From: Propionibacteriaceae bacterium
Lineage (GTDB): Bacteria > Actinomycetota > Actinomycetes > Propionibacteriales > Propionibacteriaceae
Assembly (NCBI GenBank): GCA_030539405.1
Contig: JAUNSA010000008.1
Span: 1-38,983, forward strand
Length of the DNA stretch: 38,983 nucleotides
Reading direction: 5' to 3'
The position numbers and the translations under genes were made by a program. Below the pieces are notes generated by a model that had not been told where the DNA came from, did not search any database, and saw nothing but the letters and a program-made list of their open reading frames with translations. This document shows, piece after piece, positions 16,320 to 23,293 of the stretch (position 1 is its first letter; each line of letters begins with the position of its first letter).

Positions 16320-17414
16320 TCAGCCCACGACCGCCACGGAGTCCGCGTCGGTTCTCACCGAAATAGTATCGCCTTCAATCATTTCGGGCACCCGCAGTTG
16401 CGCAGGTTGCCCGCTGGGGAGCACGACGGTGACGGCGACATAGCCCCGGCGGGCCCGCTGCTCGCGCACCGCGACCCGCACCCCATCGGGGTCGAGCGAG
16501 AGGCTCTCGGGCCCCAGTGCGAGGATGGAGTCGGCGGCCAGCTCCCCCAGCCCGAAGGCCTCGGCGTCGGCCTGGGTGAGGAAGGTGTCGTGGCCCAGGA
16601 AGGTGGCCACCTCGACGCTGGCCGGACGCCGCCACAGGGCGTCCGGGGTGTCGTACTGCAGCAGGCGCCCCTCGGCCAGGATGGCGACCCGGTCGGCCAG
16701 GGCGAAGGCCTCGTCCTGGTCGTGGGTGACGTGCACGGCGGTGGTGCGGGTGCGGCGCAGCACCTCGCCCAGCACCCCGACGAGGTGCTCGCGCAGGCCG
16801 CGGTCCAGCGCCGACAGTGGTTCGTCGAGCAGCAACAGCCGGGGTTCGGGAGCCAGCGCACGGGCCAGCGCCACCCGCTGGGCCTGCCCGCCCGACAGCT
16901 CGTGGATCTTGCGGTTCTCGTGACCGGCCAGGTCGACCAGCTCGAGGAAGCGGGCGACCACCGCGCCGCGCTGCGCCCGCGGCGTCCGGTGCAGGCCGTA
17001 GGCCACGTTCTTGCCGACGCTCAGGCTCGGGAACAGGGCCGGCTCCTGGAACATCATGCCGAAGTTGCGCTTGTGGGTGGGGGTGCCGGCCAGGTCGCGG
17101 CCGTCCCACGTGATGCGGCCGGCGGCCAGGGGCTCCAGACCGGCGATGGCCCGCAACAGCGAGCTCTTGCCCGACCCCGAGGCGCCCAGCAGAGCCACGA
17201 CCTCACCGGGCGCGACGTGCAGGCTGACCCCGTCCACCGCGGTGATCGTGCGCTCCTGCCCAGCACTGGGTCGCTTCGGCGGCACCCACGTGACCAGCGG
17301 CCGTTTGCTGGGGGTGGAGTAGCGCTCGTCGTTGCCGGAGACGCGGTAGCGCACCACCACGTCGTCGACGCCCAGGCCCAGCTCGCGCTGGCCGACGCCT
17401 GCCTCGTTCACCAT
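16320..17414 (-). CDS. thiQ: ABC transporter ATP-binding protein, probable thiamine importer
   Basis: A 364-residue ATPase. Walker A is GASGSGKSS, the Q-loop is MMFQEPALF, the signature is LSGGQAQRVALARAL, and Walker B is LLLLDEPLSALD. A C-terminal TOBE-like extension follows the ATPase domain. The domain order fits the Fe/thiamine/polyamine importer class, and the TPP riboswitch plus ThiB/ThiP neighbours point to thiamine. Two oddities: an inserted stretch of about 30 residues between the first beta-strand and TAVDGVSLHV, and an AT-rich run of rare codons near the 3' end. It overlaps thiP by 7 bp. Confidence 0.85.
   Translation of the reverse strand: MVNEAGVGQRELGLGVDDVVVRYRVSGNDERYSTPSKRPLVTWVPPKRPSAGQERTITAVDGVSLHVAPGEVVALLGASGSGKSSLLRAIAGLEPLAAGRITWDGRDLAGTPTHKRNFGMMFQEPALFPSLSVGKNVAYGLHRTPRAQRGAVVARFLELVDLAGHENRKIHELSGGQAQRVALARALAPEPRLLLLDEPLSALDRGLREHLVGVLGEVLRRTRTTAVHVTHDQDEAFALADRVAILAEGRLLQYDTPDALWRRPASVEVATFLGHDTFLTQADAEAFGLGELAADSILALGPESLSLDPDGVRVAVREQRARRGYVAVTVVLPSGQPAQLRVPEMIEGDTISVRTDADSVAVVG
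16355..16392 (-). other. AT-rich rare-codon patch inside thiQ with TACTAT
   Basis: The codons for PEMIEGDTIS use GAA, ATT, GAA, GAT, ACT, ATT, quite unlike the surrounding gene. It contains TACTAT (TANNNT) on the coding strand about 60 bp upstream of the FMN reductase start, so an internal promoter is possible. Confidence 0.4.
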
Positions 17415-19051
17415 GTCGTGGCCTCCTTCGGCCTCATCCTCTCAGCCAGACCCATCACGAGTGCGCAGCCGACGGCCAGCAGCACCGCGGCGGCCATGCC
17501 CATGCCCTGGTTCTCCAGGCCGGGGCGTCCGATCAGGCGGAACACGACCACCGGCAGGGTCGGCTCGTCCGGCCGGGCCAGGAAGGAGGTGGCCCCGAAC
17601 TCGCCCAGGCTGGTCGCGAACGCGAACCCGGTCGCCAGCCCCAGGCCGCGGGCGGCGAAGGCCAGGTCGACGTCGCGCAGCACCTTGCCGGGGGGCGCCC
17701 CCAGCACCGCCGCGGCCTCCCGGAGCCGGGGGTCGATCGCCCGCAGCACGGGCAGCAGCACCCGCACCACCAGCGGCAGGGCCACGATCGCCTGCGCGAT
17801 CGGGACCAGGATCATCGAGCTGCGCAGGTCCAGCGGCGGGCGGTTGAGGGTGATCAGGAACCCGAACCCGACCGTGACGGCGCTGACGCCCAGGGGCAGC
17901 ATGAACGCGGCGTCCAGCAGGCCGAGCCCGCGGCGTCCGAGTTCGTGGCGTGGGCTGCGGGAGACGACGAGGCTGACGAGCAGGCCCAGCACGAGCGCGA
18001 GCACGGTGGCGGCCGTCGCCGTGCGCAGCGAGTTGCCCACGGCGTCCCACACCGGCACCGACAGCGTGCCGCCGCCGGTGGTGGCGAGGTTGCGGTAGTG
18101 GTCCAGGCCCAGGCCGGACGCCGTGGTCAGGGAGCGCTGCACGAGCGTCGAGATCGGGAACAGCAGCAGGCCCACGACGACGACCGCGGTGACCGCGGTG
18201 GGCAGGGCATCGCGGCGCAGGCTCCAGGGGGTCTCGTTCGAGGCGTCCGTGCGCAACCGCTGGGAGCGCGCCTGGGATGCCTGCAAGCGGTTGGCGACGA
18301 TCAGGGACGCCCCCACCACGACGAGCTGCACGATCGACAGGGCCGCCGCCCCGGTCAGGTCGAGGAGCTGGGAGGTGAGGAACCAGATCTCGGTCTCGAT
18401 CGTGCCGTAACCGGCCCCGCCCAGCACCATGACGACGCCGTAGGCCGAGGCGCAGAACAGGAAGACCAGGGCGGCTGCCGAGAAGATCGCGGGGGCCAGG
18501 GCGCGCAGGGTGACGGTGAGGAAGACGCGCACCGGTGAGGCACCGAGAACGGACGCCGCCTGCTCGGTCCGCGGGTCCAGGGACGCCCAGAGGGCCCCGA
18601 CCGTGCGGACGACGAGGGCGTAGTTGAAGAACACGAGGCTGGCCACGATGATCGCGAAGCTCTGGTCCAGGCCGAGGTGGCCCAGCGGCCCGGTCGAGAT
18701 CACCAGGCTCTTGAACGCCACCCCGACGACCACGCTCGGCAACACGAACGGGACCGTCACGACCACCCGCACCAGCCAGCGGCCGGGGAAGCGCGTGCGG
18801 TACAGCACCCACGCACCCGGGACGCCGAGCAGCACGGCCACGACCGTGCCCGCCGCCGCCTGGGCCAGCGTGGTGGTGATCACCCGCCAGGTGCGCGGCT
18901 CGGCGAAGACCTGGGCGAAGCCGTCCAGGGTGAAGGTGCCCTCGGGGAAGAACCCCCGCGCCACCAGCGTGGCGACGGGCCAGGCGAAGAACACGCCGAG
19001 GAACGCCAGCGGGATCGCCCCCGCCAGCGTCCACCCGACGCGCCTCGTCAC
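17408..19051 (-). CDS. thiP: ABC transporter permease, two-module type, probable thiamine importer
   Basis: A 547-residue permease made of two homologous six-helix halves, each with an EAA-type cytoplasmic loop (REAAAVLGAPPGKV in the second half, EQAASVLGASPVRV in the first). Duplicated permeases of this length are typical of ThiP and ferric-iron FbpB proteins. Assignment to thiamine rests on the riboswitch upstream. The GTG start lies 16 bp after the thiB stop; the 3' end overlaps thiQ. Confidence 0.85.
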   Translation of the reverse strand: MTRRVGWTLAGAIPLAFLGVFFAWPVATLVARGFFPEGTFTLDGFAQVFAEPRTWRVITTTLAQAAAGTVVAVLLGVPGAWVLYRTRFPGRWLVRVVVTVPFVLPSVVVGVAFKSLVISTGPLGHLGLDQSFAIIVASLVFFNYALVVRTVGALWASLDPRTEQAASVLGASPVRVFLTVTLRALAPAIFSAAALVFLFCASAYGVVMVLGGAGYGTIETEIWFLTSQLLDLTGAAALSIVQLVVVGASLIVANRLQASQARSQRLRTDASNETPWSLRRDALPTAVTAVVVVGLLLFPISTLVQRSLTTASGLGLDHYRNLATTGGGTLSVPVWDAVGNSLRTATAATVLALVLGLLVSLVVSRSPRHELGRRGLGLLDAAFMLPLGVSAVTVGFGFLITLNRPPLDLRSSMILVPIAQAIVALPLVVRVLLPVLRAIDPRLREAAAVLGAPPGKVLRDVDLAFAARGLGLATGFAFATSLGEFGATSFLARPDEPTLPVVVFRLIGRPGLENQGMGMAAAVLLAVGCALVMGLAERMRPKEATTW

Positions 19052-19067
19052 TGACCCGTCCGTCGGC

Positions 19068-20162
19068 TCAGCCGATGACCGTCGAGGTCCAGGTGCGGAT
19101 CCACGCGTCCCGGTTGGCGGCGATCTCGTCGGCCGGCACCGTGAACGGGTCCTCGCTCAGCGGGGCGAACGTCACCCACTCCTCGGGCAGCTCGGTGCTG
19201 CGGACGGCCGGGTACATGTACATCTCGCCGGGGATGTCGGCCTGGACCTCGGGGCTGAGCAGGAACTCGATGAACTGCTGCGCGCCGTCGGGGTTGGCCG
19301 CCCCCTCGATCACGCCGGCGTACTCGACCTGCCGGAAGCAGGTGCCGAGCAGGGCCTGGGTCGGAGCCTCGCCGTCGACGACCTCGAAGGCGGGCGAGGT
19401 GGCGTAGCTCAGCACCAGCGGGCGCGGGCCCTTGCCGGCGCTGCCGGAGAACTGGACGCTGTAGGCCTCGGTCCAGTCCTTGGCCACGAGCAGGCCGTTG
19501 TCCTTGAGCTGGGTCCAGTAGTCGACCCAGCCCTCGCCCTTGGCGCCCACCGTGGCGGTCAGGAAGGCCAGGCCCGGCGAGCTGGAGGCCGGGTTGGAGA
19601 CGACGAGCAGGTCGGAGTACTCGGGCTTGACCAGGTCGTCGAGCGTGGCGGGGACGGCCTTGCCGTTGGCCTCGAACCACGCCGTGTCGGCGTTCAGGCA
19701 GACATCACCGAAGTCGATGGGCACGAGGCGTCCCGAATCGTCGGCCTGCAGGGCCTGGGCGTCGGCGTCCGGGAGCCCTTGCGGCGAGGACGGGGCGATC
19801 ACGCCCTCGGCCAGCGCGCGCCCCGCGAACGTGTTGTCGATGCCGAACACCACATCGCCCAGCGGGGAGCCCTTCGTGAGGACGAGCTGGTTGGTCAGCG
19901 TGCCCGCATCGCCGGGGGCGACGAAGGTGACATCGAGGCCGCTGTCGGTCTCGAACTGGGCGACCAGCTCGTCGCTCAGGCTGAACGAGTCGTGCGTCAC
20001 CACGGTGAGGGCCCCGCCCCCGGCGGGGGCCGTGGCGGTGTCGGCCGGTGAACCCGGGGCCGGCGGCGTGGTCGGTGCTGTCGACGTGCCCGCGCAGGAC
20101 GCGAGGCCGAGCACCCCGGCCGCGACGGCAGCCAGCGGGGCGAAACGGTGAACGGTGGGCAT
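19068..20162 (-). CDS. thiB: Thiamine ABC transporter substrate-binding lipoprotein
   Basis: A 364-residue lipoprotein (lipobox GLASC, C23) with a Pro/Thr/Ala-rich linker and a class II periplasmic-binding fold. It begins LTVVTHDSFSLSDELVAQFE and includes GDVVFGIDNTFAGRAL, as in ThiB/TbpA proteins that bind thiamine and its phosphates. The ATG (20162-20160) follows a strong GGAGGA site spaced 6 nt. A TPP riboswitch stands in the leader and a short hairpin can hide the ribosome site. Confidence 0.92.
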   Translation of the reverse strand: MPTVHRFAPLAAVAAGVLGLASCAGTSTAPTTPPAPGSPADTATAPAGGGALTVVTHDSFSLSDELVAQFETDSGLDVTFVAPGDAGTLTNQLVLTKGSPLGDVVFGIDNTFAGRALAEGVIAPSSPQGLPDADAQALQADDSGRLVPIDFGDVCLNADTAWFEANGKAVPATLDDLVKPEYSDLLVVSNPASSSPGLAFLTATVGAKGEGWVDYWTQLKDNGLLVAKDWTEAYSVQFSGSAGKGPRPLVLSYATSPAFEVVDGEAPTQALLGTCFRQVEYAGVIEGAANPDGAQQFIEFLLSPEVQADIPGEMYMYPAVRSTELPEEWVTFAPLSEDPFTVPADEIAANRDAWIRTWTSTVIG

Positions 20163-20190
20163 GGTTGGTCCTCCAACGGGTCGGAGGGGC
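20163..20190 (-). promoter_or_regulatory. Ribosome-site hairpin upstream of thiB
   Basis: On the transcript, CCTCC (20187-20183) can pair with GGAGG (20174-20170) across an 8-nt loop, burying the ribosome site of thiB. It is a candidate expression platform for translational control by the riboswitch. Confidence 0.5.
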
Positions 20191-20216
20191 CGGCACGCTG
20201 GCCGGAAACGAGACTC

Positions 20217-20302
20217 GACTCCCTACGCCGGTGCGAACCGGATCAGGTTCGAGGGTCTGCGGTGCTCCGCACTCTCAGCGCCCCTGCGGGCGCTCCCCTG
20301 TC
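20217..20302 (-). ncRNA. TPP riboswitch (THI element)
   Basis: The transcript strand carries the THI-box core: GGGGAGC, then GCTGAGA, then ACCCTCGAACCTGATCCGG, then the CACCGGCGTAGGGA closing segment. These match the consensus for thiamine pyrophosphate binding. It lies 55-140 nt upstream of the thiB start. No T-run terminator was seen between it and thiB, which favours translational control. Confidence 0.95.
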
Positions 20303-20310
20303 TGCCGACC

Positions 20311-20316
20311 ACCATA
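20311..20316 (-). promoter_or_regulatory. -10 box of the thi operon (TATGGT), overlapping the ask terminator
   Basis: TATGGT with 7-nt spacing predicts a start at about 20303, immediately before the riboswitch. The box lies on the 3' flank of the ask terminator hairpin. Confidence 0.45.
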
Positions 20317-20331
20317 CCCCCAGGTGGGGGT
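20316..20331 (-). terminator. Hairpin directly after the aspartate kinase gene
   Basis: ACCCCC pairs with GGGGGT around a 4-nt loop (6-bp stem), starting 1 bp after the ask stop codon. No T-run follows. Confidence 0.45.
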
Positions 20332-20332
20332 G

Positions 20333-20848
20333 CTACCGCCCGGTCCCCGCGTACACGACCGCCTCGCCGTCGGCGTCCATGCCGAACGCCGTGTGGCAGG
20401 CGCGGACGGCCTTGTCGAGGTCGTCGCTGTCCACCAGCACCGAGATGCGGATCTCCGAGGTCGAGATCATCTCGATGTTGATGCCCTGCTCGGCGATGGC
20501 GCGGAAGACGGTGGCCGACACCCCGGGGTGGGAGCGCATGCCGACGCCGATGACCGACACCTTGCCGATCTTGTCGTTGTAGACCAGCTCGGTGTAGCCG
20601 ATGGTCCCCTGCGCGGCGCGGAGCGCGGACATGGCCTTGTCGCCGTCGGACTGGGGCAGCGTGAACGAGATCGCGGTGGTGCCGCCCTCGACCGACACGT
20701 TCTGCACGATCATGTCGATGTTGATGCCGGCGTCCGCCACGGTCGTGAAGACCTCGGCCGCAGCACCCACGCGGTCGGGCACGCCGACGACGGTGACCTT
20801 GGCCTCGGAACGGTCGTGCGCGATGCCGGTGATGATGGGGTTCTCCAC
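20333..20848 (-). CDS. Aspartate kinase beta subunit from an in-frame internal start
   Basis: GTG at 20848-20846 (codon 249 of lysC, VENPIITG) is preceded by GAGGAGGATTCC, a far better ribosome site than at many genes here. The product would be 171 residues containing both ACT domains. C. glutamicum and other actinobacteria make an alpha2beta2 enzyme from an internal start at the same alignment position. Confidence 0.7.
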   Translation of the reverse strand: MENPIITGIAHDRSEAKVTVVGVPDRVGAAAEVFTTVADAGINIDMIVQNVSVEGGTTAISFTLPQSDGDKAMSALRAAQGTIGYTELVYNDKIGKVSVIGVGMRSHPGVSATVFRAIAEQGINIEMISTSEIRISVLVDSDDLDKAVRACHTAFGMDADGEAVVYAGTGR

Positions 20849-21592
20849 GGAATCCTCCTCGTCGATGTGCTGGACCCAGGTGCCCGGCTTGTCGGAGAAC
20901 GACGACCGGACGTGCACCGGGACGTTCTCGCGGCGGGCGTACTCAACGCAGCGCAGGTGCAGGATCTTGGCGCCGTTGGCCGCCATCTCCAGCATCTCCT
21001 CGTAGCTGATCTCGGGGATGCGCTGCGCCCCGGACACGATCCGCGGATCGGCGGTGAACACGCCGTCCACGTCGGAGTAGATCTCGCAGTAGCCGGCCCC
21101 CAACGCGGCGGCGAGCGCGACCGCGGTGGTGTCGGACGCCCCGCGCCCGAGCGTGGTCACATCCTTCGTGGACTGCGAGACGCCCTGGAAGCCGGCGACG
21201 ATGACGACGTCGCCCTCCTCCAGCGCCGACTCGATGCGCCCGGGCGTGATGTCGATGATGCGGGCGTCCCCGTGCTTCTCCGACGTGATCACGCCGGCCT
21301 GGCTGCCGGTGAACGAGCGTGCGGTGTGGCCCAGGTCGTTGATCGCCATCGCCAGCAGGGCAGCGCTCATGCGCTCGCCGGCGGTCAACAGCATGTCCAT
21401 CTCGCGGGCGCGCGGGTTCGGGCTGACCTGCTGGGCCAGGTCGAGCAACTCGTCGGTGGTGTCCCCCATGGCGGACACGACGACGGTCACCTCGTGACCC
21501 TGCTCCTTGGTCGCGACGATGCGCTGGGCGACCCGCTTGATACTGGCGGCGTCCGCCACCGACGACCCGCCGAACTTCTGCACGACACGCAC
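20333..21592 (-). CDS. lysC: Aspartate kinase, alpha subunit
   Basis: A 419-residue aspartokinase catalysing the first step of the lysine, threonine and methionine pathway. The kinase domain starts [18 protein letters not shown] and holds [18 protein letters not shown] and the [15 protein letters not shown] segment. Two ACT domains follow (about 265-419) for feedback control. Length matches the actinobacterial alpha-beta type enzyme. The GTG start has an AGGGGGG ribosome site. A second, in-frame start inside the gene should give the beta subunit. Called ask in mycobacteria. Confidence 0.95.
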   Translation of the reverse strand: MRVVQKFGGSSVADAASIKRVAQRIVATKEQGHEVTVVVSAMGDTTDELLDLAQQVSPNPRAREMDMLLTAGERMSAALLAMAINDLGHTARSFTGSQAGVITSEKHGDARIIDITPGRIESALEEGDVVIVAGFQGVSQSTKDVTTLGRGASDTTAVALAAALGAGYCEIYSDVDGVFTADPRIVSGAQRIPEISYEEMLEMAANGAKILHLRCVEYARRENVPVHVRSSFSDKPGTWVQHIDEEDSVENPIITGIAHDRSEAKVTVVGVPDRVGAAAEVFTTVADAGINIDMIVQNVSVEGGTTAISFTLPQSDGDKAMSALRAAQGTIGYTELVYNDKIGKVSVIGVGMRSHPGVSATVFRAIAEQGINIEMISTSEIRISVLVDSDDLDKAVRACHTAFGMDADGEAVVYAGTGR

Positions 21593-21722
21593 CGTCTCGT
21601 CCCCCCTCTGTCACGTTTCCTGACACGGCCGCTCCAACTCTGCCATGTCCCGAGCCCCGGACGCGGGCGTCCCAGCGCTCGGGCGTCCGACATGCGAAGA
21701 TGTCGGGTGACAGGAGGCGTGC
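21593..21722. promoter_or_regulatory. Divergent intergenic region lysC / DUF1707 gene
   Basis: No gene seen. TGTCA (21609-21613) and TGACA (21621-21625) form a short inverted repeat near the lysC start. The octamer GGCGTCCG occurs at about 21681. A GAAGAT near 21694 may be a -10 for the DUF1707 gene. Confidence 0.3.
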
Positions 21723-22196
21723 ATGACCCCAGAACCGGTTCCCCAACGGCTGTCGGACGCCGATCGGGACGCTGCGGCCACGCAGTTGCGCGAGCACTTC
21801 GAGGCCGGACGCCTCGACGCGAGCGAGTTCGACGAGCGGCTCACGACCGCCCTGTCGGCCCGCTTCGCCAGCGAGCTGACGCCCCTGTTCGCGGACCTTC
21901 CGGGCCCTGACCCCCTGCCGGCCCGCCAGCTCGGGTCGTCCTTCCTGACCACGCCGCCGGGTTCCCGGCCGAGCACCCCCGCCCCGGCACCGGCACAGGG
22001 CAACACCGACTGGATCGGCGTGGCCCGCGGGGTGATCTGGCCCGCAGCGATCCTGTTGGCGCTGGTCACCGGCAACTGGTGGACATTCATCGTCATCGCC
22101 ATCATCGGCAGCATCATCCTGACCCAGATCGCCGGCAACCAGCGCAAGCCACCGCCCTACCTCGACGGGCGCAGGCCCCCCGGCATCGACTCCTGA
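21723..22196 (+). CDS. DUF1707 / SHOCT-like domain membrane protein
   Basis: A 157-residue protein. The N-terminal DUF1707 domain (about 8-60) has the pattern LSDADRDAAATQLREHFEAGRLDASEFDERLTTAL. A Pro-rich linker and two adjacent membrane helices (about 98-135) follow. DUF1707 is widespread in actinobacteria and of unknown role. The ATG follows an excellent AGGAGG site, so this gene is not leaderless. Confidence 0.85.
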   Translation: MTPEPVPQRLSDADRDAAATQLREHFEAGRLDASEFDERLTTALSARFASELTPLFADLPGPDPLPARQLGSSFLTTPPGSRPSTPAPAPAQGNTDWIGVARGVIWPAAILLALVTGNWWTFIVIAIIGSIILTQIAGNQRKPPPYLDGRRPPGIDS

Positions 22197-22219
22197 CGGG
22201 CCTGCGTGGGCAACGGGCC

Positions 22220-22225
22220 TAGAGT
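22220..22225 (+). promoter_or_regulatory. -10 box of the lipoate ligase gene (TAGAGT, 7 nt before ATG)
   Basis: TAGAGT, 7 nt, then ATG at 22233. No ribosome site; leaderless transcript predicted. The box decides the start against a GTG 27 bp upstream. Confidence 0.55.
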
Positions 22226-22232
22226 GGGGCCC

Positions 22233-23282
22233 ATGCGCGGCGAGTACAAGGTCCACGGCGGCAAGTTGGTGGCGGCCGAGGTCGAGGTGACCGACGGCTC
22301 CATCTCCTCGGCGTCGGTGCAGGGCGACTTCTTCCTGGAGCCCGACGAGGCCCTCGAGGAGATCAACGCAGCCCTGGTGGGCCTTCACGACTCGGCCAAC
22401 GCCGCCGAGATCGCCCGGGCGATCGAGGACGCCCTGCCCCCCGGCACGCACATGGTCGGGTTCACCCCCACCGCGGTCGGCATCGCCGTGCGCCGCGCCC
22501 TGGGCCGGGCGACCGGCTGGGCCGACCACACCTTCGACCTGATCCCCCCGATGGTCCTGGACCCGACGATGCACATGGCGTTGGACGAGGTCCTCACCCG
22601 CGAGGTCGCCGAGGGCACCCGCGGCCCGACGCTGCGCTTCTGGGACTGGGATTCGTCCCTGGTCGTCATCGGGAGCTTCCAGAGCTACCTCAACGAGATC
22701 GACCACGAGGGGGCCGAGCGGCACGGCATCCGGGTGGCCCGGCGGATCTCCGGCGGCGGGGCGATGTTCATGGAGCCGGGCAACTCCATCACCTATTCGC
22801 TCCATGTGCCGACCTCACTGGTGGAGGGGCTGAGCTTCGAGCAGAGCTACGCCTTCCTCGACGACTGGGTGATGGACGCCCTGGCCGAGCTCGGCATCCG
22901 GGCGCGTTATGTCCCGCTCAACGACATCGCCTCGGACGCGGGCAAGATCGCCGGTGCGGCCCAGAAGCGGTTCGCCGCCGGCGCCGTGCTGCACCACGTG
23001 ACGATGGCCTACGACATCGACGCCGACCTGATGCTGCAGGTCCTGCGCATCGGCCGGGAGAAGATGTCGGACAAGGGCACCAAGTCGGCCAACAAGCGGG
23101 TCGACCCGTTGCGTTCGCAGACCGGGCTGCCGCGCAACGAGATCATCCGCCGGCTGATGGCGTCCTTCGCCGGGTCGCACCACGTCCGGGAGGGCTCCTA
23201 CACCGAGGGTGAGCTCGCCGCGGCGCGCGAGCTGATGCAGACGAAGTTCCTCTCCCCCGAGTGGACGCACCGCGTCCCCTGA
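22233..23282 (+). CDS. Lipoate-protein ligase with the accessory domain at the N-terminus
   Basis: A 349-residue protein. Residues 1-90 (EYKVHGGKLVAAEVEV, GDFFLEPDEALEEINAALVG) resemble the accessory LplB/C-terminal domain of lipoate ligases. Residues about 105-349 form the catalytic BPL/LplA fold with RRISGGGAMFMEPGNSITYS (substrate loop) and the catalytic Lys region SDAGKIAGAAQKR. The enzyme attaches lipoate (or octanoate) to E2 and GcvH proteins. The order accessory-then-catalytic is the reverse of E. coli LplA and recalls archaeal split LplB/LplA. Start set by the -10 box; the acyltransferase follows after 11 bp. Confidence 0.85.
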   Translation: MRGEYKVHGGKLVAAEVEVTDGSISSASVQGDFFLEPDEALEEINAALVGLHDSANAAEIARAIEDALPPGTHMVGFTPTAVGIAVRRALGRATGWADHTFDLIPPMVLDPTMHMALDEVLTREVAEGTRGPTLRFWDWDSSLVVIGSFQSYLNEIDHEGAERHGIRVARRISGGGAMFMEPGNSITYSLHVPTSLVEGLSFEQSYAFLDDWVMDALAELGIRARYVPLNDIASDAGKIAGAAQKRFAAGAVLHHVTMAYDIDADLMLQVLRIGREKMSDKGTKSANKRVDPLRSQTGLPRNEIIRRLMASFAGSHHVREGSYTEGELAAARELMQTKFLSPEWTHRVP

Positions 23283-23293
23283 CGCGAGGAGCC

